Both the position numbers and the translations under genes were made by a program. A stretch of DNA of 64,000 nt, taken from NCBI GenBank assembly GCA_013397075.1, contig VWZS01000910.1, positions 3,851 to 67,850 of the forward strand. Direction: 5' to 3'. The DNA comes from Rhabdornis inornatus. Taxonomy: Eukaryota > Chordata > Aves > Passeriformes > Rhabdornithidae. Below the pieces are notes generated by a model, which saw nothing but the letters and a program-made list of their open reading frames with translations, did not search any database and was not told where the DNA came from. Positions 21,801 through 32,902 of the stretch are shown here, piece after piece; within the stretch, counting starts at the first letter, position 1, and every line of letters starts with the position of its first letter.

Positions 21801-24105
21801 AAAGCCCTAAAATACTTCTTTCTGATGGCCCAGCTGCTAGAAAAGGCAACATCCTCTTGGTAGAGGGATGAAGCAGGGGGCAGAATCCTGTTTCTTTCAA
21901 GAACCTAAGTATTTTTGCATTATATGACTCATAGGAACACAGAATCTAGAAAAGATAGGGAATTTGGATGGCATTTTTGAGCTGACCTCCCTCTGGAATT
22001 TGCGTGTTTCAAGACTGAATTCTGTGCTGGGGTTAGAGATCTGTGTGTTCCTTGGGTATGGAACATAGGCTTTTACATATCACCCACTTTCATCGGATAA
22101 AACAGGAATAGGGTCTTTAATTTTGATTTCACTTCAGCTAAAAGGAAAAGACAGATTTAAAGCAAAGGAAGTGGCAATATGAGTACTTAATTAGCTGCTG
22201 TCTGTATGTTTTCATGAAGCCTGGGATTCCTGTCATCAACAAAAAAGCAGTACGTTTTTTAACTTCAATAGAGCACCTGCCTGAAACAGAATTACTCTGG
22301 CGGTACTGGCTATGTTGTGCCTTTTGTCAGCAGTCTCTCCCGTGTTTCTCAGCAGCTTCATTGCCAATAGGCCCAGTAACTTTTAAAGCCCTTTTTGTTG
22401 TCTTTGATCTCAAAATTAACATGGGAAAGCCTTTTGCTGATTGCAAGGTTGAGAGCTGGAGGGCAAGACCTCTTAGCAGTCCCTCCCCAGGCTAGTCCTT
22501 GCTTTTCTCAATCCTGTGAAACCATCACTTTTAGGCACAAAATTATGTTAGAAACATTTCTAACATTTTTTCTAGAGGGATCAAAGCCTACAGCAAAATC
22601 AGGGAAGCTTCTTTTCAGTAAAGACCAACAGCACAAAGCTTAACAGGTATCACTTCCCATATATATGGAGAAGATCCTTGAGACCTAACACTGGAAAAAT
22701 CAGTGTTTGCAAAACTCCAGCCAGGAGAATTTTAAATAAAGATGTAGTTGTTACTTGGAATTCATGATTCTGAGTGATAGTTTCAAAAAGAAAGAGTTTC
22801 TTGTTTAGTCGCTAATAATCCAGGATTTCAGATTGTCCTGTGGGGGGGTTTTTTGTTTGGTTGGTTTTTGTTTTGTTTTTGTTTTGGGGTTTTGTTTGTT
22901 TTGGTGGGTTTTTTGTTTTGTTTTGTTTTTGTGGGTTTTTGTGTTGTTGTTTTTTAATAGTAATAGGTCTGCTTTAATTAGAAAGGCTGTAATATAGATT
23001 AAGGCATTAGGCAAACTGCAATCCTCCCATCTCTCAGTTCTCATCAAAATTATGAGAGTGCTGGGAAAACCATTTAGATAATCAAAATTCCAGAATGTTG
23101 CATTAAAGTATGTGCAGTCGGTGCAGTAGGATAAATGCTCAGAACCCAAACTCATGAACATTGGAAACCTAGCAGGTGATTTTCTTTCCCAAAATAGTCT
23201 ATGACCTTGGTAGCAGATCCTGGAAATCTTCATCTGAGTAGACCTGGTGAGGCTAATGATGTGACTAAAGGTTTGAAAAATGATGACCTAGAGAAACAAT
23301 CTACACCGAAAAGGTATCTAGACTGTTTTATGGCATACAGATTCAGATTTATGCATCCTTTATCAGCATTTAGGGTTACAAACAGCAGGTGTTTTATGCA
23401 GCCTCAAAGCAGGGATCTAGATGGAGACAGCCTGGGGAAGAGCTGACAGAAAGAAAGAACAGCAGAAAGATCTGACTTGCTTTCTTTGGGGTTACTTTCT
23501 TAAAATAATCATAGCAGTGTTGCCTCATTCATCTGCAAGATAAACCAATCGTATGAGGAGGGGCTGAAGAAAAAACACACAAAATATTTCTCTCCAGTGG
23601 GATAAAATATTCATGGATAAAGAGAAACAGGGTTTTTGCTTAATGAAGAATTCAAGTTTTCAAATCTCAGATCTGAGGGTTTTCCACTCAGTAGGCTGAA
23701 TTTTGCTGTTTTACTATGGCTATTGAGTCAAACAGGTTTTCAGTTCAGATCCGGGGATTGTTGTGACCTCTGTGAAAGTGAGAGCAAACTTCAAGACTAA
23801 AGATGTCAAAATGCTATTGCACACTATAATTGATTTTTGTGTGTGTGTGTACAATTAGCTTAAAGTATTAATGGAAAAAGTAGGTAGTTGCATCTAATGA
23901 TTTTTTTTGGAGTGATCTGAACCATCTGCCTCTATATATTAAGGAGTTCTTTCTTTAATCCAGATTATGGCTGACTAACTGGTTTTGGCATTCACGTTTC
24001 ACCAGCACTGTGCCCTTGAAGAGCTAATGTGGCTGTAGAAATTCTCTCCCTTACAACTGTTGTGTTTGAAAACATTTCTTGTTTGGCTTTCTTGTAGTTA
24101 TTTTC
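18840..24105. other. LMAN1-CPLX4 intergenic region
   Basis: No coding exon was recognised. The part to about 20.3 kb is AT-rich with several AATAAA words and may include extended LMAN1 3' UTR. At 22835-22965 there is a T/G-rich low-complexity tract. Open frames here (for example 22214-22495 plus and 22805-23233 minus) are short, and the latter is mostly the low-complexity tract read backwards. Confidence 0.6.
22835..22965 (+). repeat. T/G-rich low-complexity tract
   Basis: An imperfect run of TTTTG, TTTGG and TTGTT units. It generates the repetitive K/Q/N/T/P tail of a spurious minus-strand frame. It is a simple repeat, probably a degraded (TTTTG)n. Confidence 0.85.
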
Positions 24106-24109
24106 TTAT

Positions 24110-24151
24110 ACCTCCTTTTTTTTTTTCCTTTTTTTTTTTCTTTTTGAGAAG
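24110..24151 (+). other. CPLX4: Pyrimidine tract plus AG just before the CPLX4 start codon
   Basis: A long T/C run (24113-24145) followed by GAGAAG ends at the ATG. This looks like a splice acceptor, so the coding exon may be joined to an unmapped 5'-UTR exon and promoter further left. Confidence 0.45.
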
Positions 24152-24318
24152 ATGGCCTTTCTAATGAAAAGTATGTTGAGCAACCAGGTAAAGAATTTGG
24201 GACTTGGAGGTGGAGGGGAAGAAAGCAAAGAAGACAGCACTCCTTCTGATCCAGCAGCAGCTGCAGGGATGACCAGAGAGGAGTATGAGGAATATCAAAA
24301 GCAAATGGTTGAGGAGAA
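24152..24318 (+). CDS. CPLX4: CPLX4 coding exon 1
   Basis: Encodes residues 1-55 plus two bases of K56: N-terminal domain and most of the accessory helix. Donor GAGAA|GTGAGT. Confidence 0.95.
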
Positions 24319-27300
24319 GTGAGTACCTGTTCCCTTATTATGAGTACGGGGCTGATTCTTGGTAACTTTGTGCAGATAAAAATAACACAAGAAAAAGCCA
24401 AACATGCAGCTCTTCACTATTTGGTTTTTCTTTTTTTTAAGCAGATAGATCTTTGCTAAAAAGACTTTCCAAAATAAAAGTTCCCCAACTGGAAATGATA
24501 AAATATTACATGCCCTCTTCCTGCCCCCCTCACCATCTTACAACTTTCTCCTATGCTTTCCTGCTATCTCTGCAGGTTGATATGCTGGACCCACTCCTAG
24601 GTGATGTTACTTTATCTAGAAAAATTTTCCAAGGTGTCTGTAGTGCAGCATTTAATTCTCAAATGTATATGATTTGTTCTAGAACTCCATGTGGAGCACA
24701 CTTTCAATATGTAATATTTTGTTGTCTACATTTGTTATGGCAGACCTGAAAAAGTACTGGGTGCTCATTTATCTTGAGCAAAGGTTTAAGATAGTTATTT
24801 TTTTTCTAAAATCTATTAAATAAAGTGGAACTTTAAAATCAATTAAGTCTCAGTTTTTTTCTGAAAAGACCATCTTTATCACTTGCTGTGTTTATGAAAA
24901 CAAGTAAAATGGAGGACTTGGCATGTGTAGGAGTTCAAACCATGCAAAATTATAAATAAAACGATTGACTTTTAAATCTCAAATGCATCTGTTCCTCTAA
25001 CGGTCAATTACATAATGGTTGTGTAAATCCTTCTTGTAAGATGATTATAGGTGCCAGGTTAATGACTGATGGAATTTGAGGTATCCAGGTCTGTATTTAG
25101 CATCAGACATTTCTATCAGGAAGCCCTGAAGAGGTGTCATTTGGTCTGGAAAACAGCACAGAATGTTTTGCTCTGCCTTTTGTCAAGGGATTTAAAAGAG
25201 AAATGGCCATCTGCTGGCAGGGAGATACTTTATGGAGACTGAGAAGGAACACAGGATTCCTGGCATAGGGAAATGCCTGGGAAAAGAATTACTTCTATAT
25301 TGTTAAGTGGGGCATGTGTCCTTTTCCTGCTGAACTGTACTGAGGAAGCAGGGCAGGAGTACCCATATAGGACAGTTAGAAACTCTATGAGAAAAGATCA
25401 TCTCAGGATGAGATGTGGTCCTGTGTCAGAAATCACTGACACAGGCAGAGAATGTTCCTGTTTCAGGGCTCCTTGGATTTTGCCCAGTGTTCAGCTGTGC
25501 AGGAGTGGAGACCAGAAAAGTAAATGTGCCTTGCTGAACTTGTGCTCAGGCAGTTTTGAACCCGTAACCAACCAGGCTTTGGATTGTTCTCAGATTTTAG
25601 ATTTGTTTGTGGGGGGTTTGTTTTTAGAGGGAGAGAAATCCAAATACTCATTTTGGAAGCACAGGAAAAGTAATATTTCATGTTGGAAGTAGCTTTTATG
25701 TGCCAAAATACCTATACTGAAACAAGATCAATTTTGCAATAGAATTTCCATGAAAATGCTACCGGGGAAAAAAGAAATTCAAGGGAGAGGGGGGTAAAAG
25801 GTGAATGTTATCAAATGTTACCAAATAACTTTGAGGAGACACATTTTGCAAATGAATACATATGTAATCTAAAAATAAAAATGGTGCAGACCAGTTCTTA
25901 AATCTAATGAAAACGTTTTATAAAATCACAGATTAAGTCAGTGCTTTTCCATACAGGGAATTCATTGCCCTTGTGAAACAACGAATGCACAAAGAGCAGG
26001 AAAATTCACAGGTGACAGAAGCACAGGAAGTGTGGCCCCTTGTCATCACTTTATTGATATTGCTCCTTTTTTACCTTTGGACAAGTTACTTATCTTGAGG
26101 AATAACTCCCGTGTGTAGCTTTTTGCAGCCAAGCAACTGGTCCAGTGCAAAAGATTGTTTCTATTAACATCTTGAAGGAACATTTTTTCTTATTTCCAGG
26201 ATGGAAAGAGATGCAGCATTTGCACAGAAAAAAGCAGAGCGAGCCGTTCTGAGGGTTCACCTGAGAGAAAAGTACAGACTGCCCAAGGTAAGCCTGTAGC
26301 TCATTAGCTCATCTAGTCCAGAAACCAGATTTCAACCAATTTTAAACTGCCCATTCCTTTTTCTTTAGTGATTTTGGCACTGTCAAATATTTCCAGGAAA
26401 ACCAATATATTGAAAGCAAAAGCTTCTAGCAACTTATTTTAAATATTTTTTTTAATTGTGTTATTTTGTAAGCTTCTGCCGTGGGCAGGAGAGAGGTAAT
26501 ACAGGACACAGTACTCTTTCCAGGGCTTTGGATCACACATTTGCTCTGACCTGTCGCTACTGGGAAGATATTGGCATATTTCACTTATACCCCTCGAGAA
26601 TATGTGTGGTGGTTCTTAGCAATTTGAGAGCTTATTTGTATTACTCACCTGCCAGCACTGAATCATTACCACTCATTTTCTGATCAGTATTTTCCAGTGC
26701 TTTTTGATTAATTAAAATGGAGGAAGGTAAAGAATCCATCTCCTAAAATTTAACTGATAAAAAATGTAGTGCTTCATCCAAACAAGTCATTTAGGGACTC
26801 GTCATCAACAGAAAGAGACCAGCACTTGTAGCCTCATCTAGCCAAACTTTTAAATAAGTGTTTAAGGTGCAGTTGGGTCACCTCCCAGTGTCTCTCCCAG
26901 AGGAAGGCCAGGCGACAGCTGAACTCAGGTAAGATGTATTCCACCTCTAAGAGCCTGGTTCTTCTGGTGCTCTAGCTAGACAATATACCCTGAAGGTGAG
27001 TTTAATTACAGAAAGATTAATTATGCAAAAAAAATTAAGTCCAAGGTTTTAAGTGATTGATTGGATTGGAGGCCTAAGTCTCTAAACACTAGCATTTTAA
27101 TTAGCAGCTGAGGAGTAAAATATCATTAGGCATTGCCTTCCTTTTGGAGGCATATGCTGAGACAGCTCCTGAGCAGCATTTATCCAGTGTCTCACCAGAG
27201 CTTTCAGCTCCAAGAGGGGCTGCTTTGGAAAGCTCCAGGATATTTGAGTGCCCAGGTCTCAACTAAACATCAGTGGAGCTGGATGTCTCTGGTTTTCAAA

Positions 27301-30300
27301 TTCTCCCACTTGTAGTGCATTTTTCAGCTCAAGATGGTGTCTAGGTCACCAGTCCCCCTTGGCTAGGCGCCTCTTAGAAACACAAGTGTGCAGTGGTGAT
27401 CTAATCCATCACCAGTAGGATCTTGGCTTTGGCATGTACTAAGTGCTCTCTGGGGCCATATTTCAATAATAACAATAGAAGACTTGTCTCCAAGGCAGGA
27501 GAGTAGCTCTAAGCCAGAAAAAATATTGCAGGGTACATTTTTCTGCATTTGTTTCTTGCTATGTAGCATTTCTTGGTTTTCACCAGACCTTGGGAAAACA
27601 TGTTATAGCAGGAAGAAAATTAAATTATTACACGCACACTTTATATTCCTGAAAAAAATTTCAATGCTTTGATAGAACATTCTGGCAGCACAATGCTCTC
27701 AGACTTGTGATAATGCATTAAATATTTTGAAAATTGAAAATAATTTCAGGTAGCCTAGCATGGGCTAGAAACACTGAATATTACCAGTATCAATCACTAG
27801 CAAGCATTTAAAGTAAAAGCATGAAATTCAGGACTAAGCAGGGCCCCCTTTGCCATGTAAAATCTAAAGCTCCATGCTATCTGGGCCAGATTTATAAGAG
27901 AAAGTAGACCCTTAATGAAGCTAATCCTATTAACAGAGTTGTCAACTTCGGTTTGTCATCAGAAAGATGTTTTTAGCCATGAGACATTTGATCTATGGAC
28001 AACTTTTTCATCTTTGGCATATTCAGTGCATCACACTCATACAAAACATTTAAAAATATTGTATAAATACAGACATTAATATTTTAATAATAATATTGAT
28101 TTTTTAAAAACTCACCAAACTCTCTTATCCACTTGCTGTGTTTTTCCTGAACTGGGATTCAGTAATGAATTTCTGCAAGGTCTAAACACAGGGGCATGAG
28201 TTGATGGTGTGCTGTGGAAAAACGGAGTCCCGATGCAGATGTCAGGAGGGAACAGTCTCCACTCACCAGCTCTGTGCTCCAAGCTGTGATCTTTGGATTC
28301 TCTGAGGGTGTTTCTGGGAAGGAAGGCTGCTGGCTCTGACATTTGGCTCCTCGTACCTACTTGTGAGGTATTTGCAGCCCTTCAGTGGCATAAGGACGAT
28401 GGTGCTGCTGTGTTGCTAATTTAAGTCCCACCTGCAGGTCAAGGCAAAGTGAATTCTGATTTTGCATGTTACTGATGCGTTATAGGTGATGAATCACAGG
28501 ATAACGTCTGGAGTCAGCTACCTAAGGATCTCTGCACATCAGCGTAGATAAATGTTATGAGAGGATAAGTTTGGCATGAGGAAAGCAGTGTATCATGCAG
28601 CAATGCTGGAAAAGAGTTTGGTTCCCCTGTGGATTAGTCTATGAGCTTTATCTTTTTTGTTTACAAGCAGACTTCATATAAGCAGTGTTGAACCAGCATT
28701 TGGTCTTCTTTGCTCCTTAAGTTGCACAGAAGACTATAACATCATTGTTCAGAGAATGGAAAGTGCCATTTAACAAGCAATACCAAACTTCACTTGTTCT
28801 TCTCCGTGCCTGGAGGGCGTCGTCTCCCTTTGAGGGAGCTTAACAAAACTTCTAATGAAAGAAGCTGTCTCTCTCTGAGGGAGGTTGCTTTTCCTGCCGG
28901 TGGACATGGAGCTGTCTAATGTTTAATCTGTATCCTTTAGCTGTGGGAGCCAGAGAAGGAATTTCTCCTGTGATATCAGATGGTGACCATCTCCTGCTTG
29001 CACTATCTTAATTCTTCTCCCTCTCCGATTCATCTTTTTTCGCATTTCTGTACACACTTAAGGCTATAAAATAAAGCTGGTATCCTTGAACTGGACCTTT
29101 GCACCTTAATTTGGGCAGAGGACTTTACCATCAAATTGTAACAAAGCAGATATTTAGACAGTTTTCTGCTCACACCTACCTGCGTATCACTGTATATGTA
29201 AAGAACTCTATTGCATCTATAGCAAAACAGATCTGGGACTGACTACATCAAATGCATAGTCAGGGTCAAAAAATATTACCATGCACAAGGACTCTATTGC
29301 CTATGCTGTTGAATTGTCAGAATAATGTCTGACCCAGTTTTGGCCTGGGCACTCTCCCAAGCAGTTCCCACGGCCAGTTTGGGAGTTAGGACAGGCATTC
29401 CCAATCGGCTGTTGGATGGGACCACCCTGTTTGGTAGGGCGACAGAGTTCAATAGCATCCCAATGGGTTTTTCCAGGCCAGCTGGCCTTGGGGCAAGACT
29501 AGTGCCATGCACATTTAATTTAGTAGAATAGATGTTGCTTCTGTGTTCACTTTTCCATTTCAAATAAAAGTAAACAAGCATCAAATGTTCAAATTTTAGA
29601 AGGAGGAGAAGAGGCCATACATGTGTCATGTGCTTCTTTGCTTCTTGTTGAGCAACCCCTTTTGGGCTCATTTTAGGTCTATCAAAGCTAAATGCCAAGT
29701 GGGTAGAGACAGGTGGGTTGGGCAGGACTGTACTGCTTTAGACTGTATCTCAGTATATTCTTTTTTGGTCAAAGAACACTTTGAAGCCCCAGACTGTTGC
29801 ACATCACATCCCAGACTTCCATAGGACAGTGGGCTTTGGTGCAAGAACATGCCAGACAATCATTCGCATTGCCAAAGAGGTGAATCACTACAGTAGCGTG
29901 CAGTGATGATTGCTTAAATTAAAAATCATTCTAAAGGAAAAAAGTGTGATTGTCTGATTAGGGGCATTTTTTCGGTAATTAACATTTTTTATCATCCTCT
30001 ACTGCTACTGACAAGGATTTCAAAAGGGCTAACTCCTCTAATAGCCATCAGTTGTGAATAAAAGCTTAACATCATTTTTTCTGCTACTCAATCAATAAAA
30101 AATTACCTTTTCTGTTTGGGAGATTGTTTCTAGCTCCCACAGATCTGACTGCAGCAACTCTTAACCCAAAAGGTGAAGAGATGTCCTCACCCATTTTATC
30201 CACATAGCAGTAATAATCCTGCTAGAGCTCTCCACAGTTTCACAGGAGATATGGGGAAAAATCAGATTAAAGGAAAGCGCAAACATAAAGTGTGGAAATA

Positions 30301-31687
30301 TGGAACCATAAATAGTGGTTATGCAGCCGACCACCCCCAACCTGCCTGTCCTTGCTAAGGCCTGCAACAACAGACATTGCTCATGTATGTCCTTGCATTC
30401 ATTTATCCTTTTATTCATGCAAAACCCAGACCCCTCACTCTATAAAACACCTCCTGCTGATAGCATTGCTGCTTATTCATATCAGGCTTTTGCTGCTGTC
30501 ATGCTTAATTTTGGAGATGTAATGAGGCATTAATGCTTATCTTTGATGTGTGAACTGTGTCAAAATATCCTGTTCTTCTGAGCTCTGGATCCATCAGAAT
30601 CCACCAGAAAATGTGAACAAAATCACCATTGTTTGAAAAATTGACATAATCCCACTGATGGAGTGTTTCAGTGGGCAGGCAGGAAGCAAGTGTGTGTAGT
30701 GCTTACTGCATCTCAGCCCTTTTACTTGCTTAACCAGTTTCTTCTCCTGTCTCCTTTTGCTTTCTCAGACTCACAACCAACCTCCCTCCTCTCTTTTGTT
30801 GCCCAAGTCCTCCTATTACCCCAGTTACCAGCACTGCAGCCCCTGCTCTTCATCACAACTCAGAGAGGCCAACCAAAGACCTAGATAGAGTTTAGACATA
30901 GTTTGGGAAGAGGGGGACCCTTTTTCCAGTAATTCGTTCTGAAGTTTAATGCATCTTTCTTCCAGAAGGCTCCAGTTTAGTGCTGATACCTAAAAATTCC
31001 CGCCCCCCCCCAAAAACTGAACAAGGAAATGGTACCACGTGTTTTCTAAAGCTCTTGTTTCATTGACCAGAAGCTGACAGGCACAGTATAGCAGCTGACA
31101 GGCTCGATAGTGTCCTGCAGCATGGTTTTGGGGGATACAAATAACTTGGAACGGAATTCCTGCACTATCAGCATGGCAAAGATTTCTAAAATGGCAAGTG
31201 ACATTGAGGCCTTCCGTTTTGACAGTGCTGAAGCCCCTCAAAGAAATATAATTGACATTGCCCAAAAAATCTTAAAATTTTCATGGAGACTGATTGAGGC
31301 CCTGAATTCACGAGTTGCACCCAAAAAAATTGACTGAAATATCTATGCATCTGTTTGGGCTCTCCCTAAAAACCAAAAAAAGAACAAAGCAAGAGGCTCA
31401 TTAGTAGATCCTGGGAGAGCAGAAATACACTCATCTAATGGTTTTGTTTCCTGCTTTAGAGTGAATTGGATGAGAATCAAATACAGATGGCTGGAGATGA
31501 TGTGGGGTTGCCAGAAGACCTTCAGAAGATGGTGGCAGAAGATCAGGAGGAGGAAGAGGACAAGGACTCTATCCTGGGCCAGCTGCAGAACATCCAGAAT
31601 ATGGACATGGATGCCATCAAAGAAAAGGCACAAGCCACCTTCACTGAGATGAAACAGGCAGCTGAGCAGAAATGTTCTGTGATGTAG
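24152..31687 (+). CDS. CPLX4: CPLX4, complexin-4 (3 coding exons, 160 aa)
   Basis: Complexin-4 is a SNARE-complex regulator of vesicle fusion at retinal ribbon synapses, membrane-tethered by farnesylation. Exons 24152-24318, 26200-26287 and 31460-31687 join in phase to 160 aa, the human length. Visible parts: N-terminus MAFLMKSML; accessory helix around TREEYEEYQKQMVEE (about 42-56); central SNARE-binding helix in exon 2 (AAFAQKKAERAVLRVHLREK, about 60-80); an acidic run E115-D121; and C-terminal CSVM (157-160), a CaaX box that separates CPLX3/4 from CPLX1/2. The start is fixed by family alignment. A pyrimidine tract with AG directly before the ATG suggests an upstream non-coding 5' exon that I could not place. 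Intron 2 is 5.2 kb. Confidence 0.97.
25957..26098 (+). CDS. Candidate alternative terminal exon of CPLX4 encoding a membrane tail (hypothetical)
   Basis: After TGCTTTTCCATACAG, an open stretch joins CPLX4 exon 1 in the correct phase: the split lysine codon is completed, then 46 codons run to a TGA. It encodes a charged stretch (ALVKQRMHKEQENSQ) and then the hydrophobic PLVITLLILLLFYLW near the C-terminus. The predicted isoform of 102 aa would keep the N-terminus and accessory helix, lose the central helix and CaaX box, and be tail-anchored. Against it: pyrimidine-rich DNA easily yields hydrophobic codons by chance, and no AATAAA lies between the stop and exon 2 at 26200. It could also be a pseudo-exon. 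Confidence 0.3.
26200..26287 (+). CDS. CPLX4: CPLX4 coding exon 2 (central helix)
   Basis: Encodes K56-K85, the SNARE-binding central helix and the KYRLPK end. Acceptor TATTTCCAG; donor GTAAGC. Confidence 0.95.
26288..31459 (+). other. CPLX4: CPLX4 intron 2
   Basis: A 5.2-kb intron with no recognised nested gene. Open frames such as 29294-29698 (minus) and 31110-31337 (plus) match no family I know. A run of C at 31003-31012 may be hard to sequence. Confidence 0.75.
31460..31687 (+). CDS. CPLX4: CPLX4 coding exon 3 (C-terminal domain, CaaX)
   Basis: Encodes residues 86-160: DENQIQMAGDDV, the acidic DQEEEEDKD run, KEKAQATFTEMKQ amphipathic helix and terminal CSVM before TAG. Acceptor TGCTTTAG. 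Confidence 0.97.
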   Translation, partial: SELDENQIQMAGDDVGLPEDLQKMVAEDQEEEEDKDSILGQLQNIQNMDMDAIKEKAQATFTEMKQAAEQKCSVM

Positions 31688-32092
31688 AAGAGCCATCACT
31701 GCCCAAGGGCTGTAACCTCAGTCTTGTGTTGCTGGGGCTGCAGAGAGCAGCATGTAGCTCTATAGCATTCAGTGTAAATATAGAACAGTGATGAGAGAGA
31801 GACTTAAAACCCTGAGGGGAGAGTAAAAATTTACCTTCTGGGACTGCCTAGAAGGAAGTTAGAACTGATCCTCAGTTTTGAACATAACTTTTTCCCCCAT
31901 GGAAAAATTGTTTTAAATAAGTTAATATTGGGGAAAAAATGTGCCTTTTTCCATTTTTTCCACATGATTGAAATGCTATTAAATGTGTATGTTTGAAAAA
32001 ATTTGTACTTCTGATACATGACAGATGGTAACTGCTCAGACAGTATAAACTGGACAGATAGAGGTAACTGCTCATTTAATCCCGCTTTCAGA

Positions 32093-32098
32093 AATAAA
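32093..32098 (+). terminator. CPLX4: CPLX4 polyadenylation signal
   Basis: AATAAA 406 bp after the stop, followed by a GTGTGTTT-rich stretch (32121-32128) that fits a downstream cleavage element. Confidence 0.7.
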
Positions 32099-32784
32099 CA
32101 CGTATATTTCTTATAAAAACGTGTGTTTCAAACATCTTGAGGCAAACACAGTGTTCAGATATTGACAGCATATTTGCAGCAAAACTTTGATTTTTAAAAT
32201 CGTCTCTATACTAAGTGTAGCAAAAGGCAAAAAATGAAGTATGTAACTCAACAGCTTGGGTCAAGAATGTCATATACACGGAGTGGGCACTTGTAGGAAA
32301 GTAAGGCTTGGTGGCTCTCAGTGAGCCCTGCTCTGGAGCAGTGCAGGTTTCTCCAGTCTGCTTTTATTTCTCTCAAGGGACAGCAGTGACCCTCTTCTTG
32401 TCTTCTCTGTGTGCCAAATTCTGGGGCTTGGGGTACCAGCACTAGGATAAAAGCAGCTCCCCACGCTGCTTCTGGGAGTTGTCTCCATCAAAGGCTAAAC
32501 ATGGAAGGTTATGCCAGGATAGGGCACCTAAACCTGAGGAAAGGCATAGCTCTCACTAATGTTAAACCTGCCTGGGTCTATGGAACATGCTACTCCCAAG
32601 GACTTTTATGAAATGAATGGCTTTGTAATTTCTCCAAGAGCTAGCCTGGGAATTAAATTTGGAAATGAATACATGTAGCACTTTCCTACAGGTTTATAAG
32701 TCTCTTTCTCTCTCTCTTTCTGTCTACAGCCAATCAAGTAAAAATATTCATTTTAAATTAACAAATGCACTAAGTATGATTTAT

Positions 32785-32902
32785 CTCCTCTCTTTCCTTC
32801 CTTGCTTGCTTCTTCCTTCCTTTGCTCTTTGTCTTTTCTCTCTTTCTTCCCCCTTTTCCTCCTCTCCTCTCCTCTCCTCTCCTCTCCTCTCCTCTCCTCT
32901 CC
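32785..32902 (+). repeat. Polypyrimidine tract with (TCCTC)n microsatellite
   Basis: An irregular CTTCC/TTTCC/TCTTT tract passes into about eight perfect CTCTC/TCCTC pentamers from roughly 32860 to 32902. The opposite strand gives an E/R/G-rich spurious frame. Confidence 0.95.

Noticed and set aside
21940..22080. Weak CR1-like start (CACAGAATCTAGAAAAG)
   Set aside because: Only the first few bases resemble CR1 and the following sequence does not continue the pattern.
25273..25692. 139-residue plus-strand open frame with a leader-like start
   Set aside because: Lies inside CPLX4 intron 1, has no recognised domain or promoter context and is within chance length for this much intron.
29294..29859. 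Minus-strand 134-residue frame in CPLX4 intron 2
   Set aside because: No family, no splice context and opposite to the host gene.
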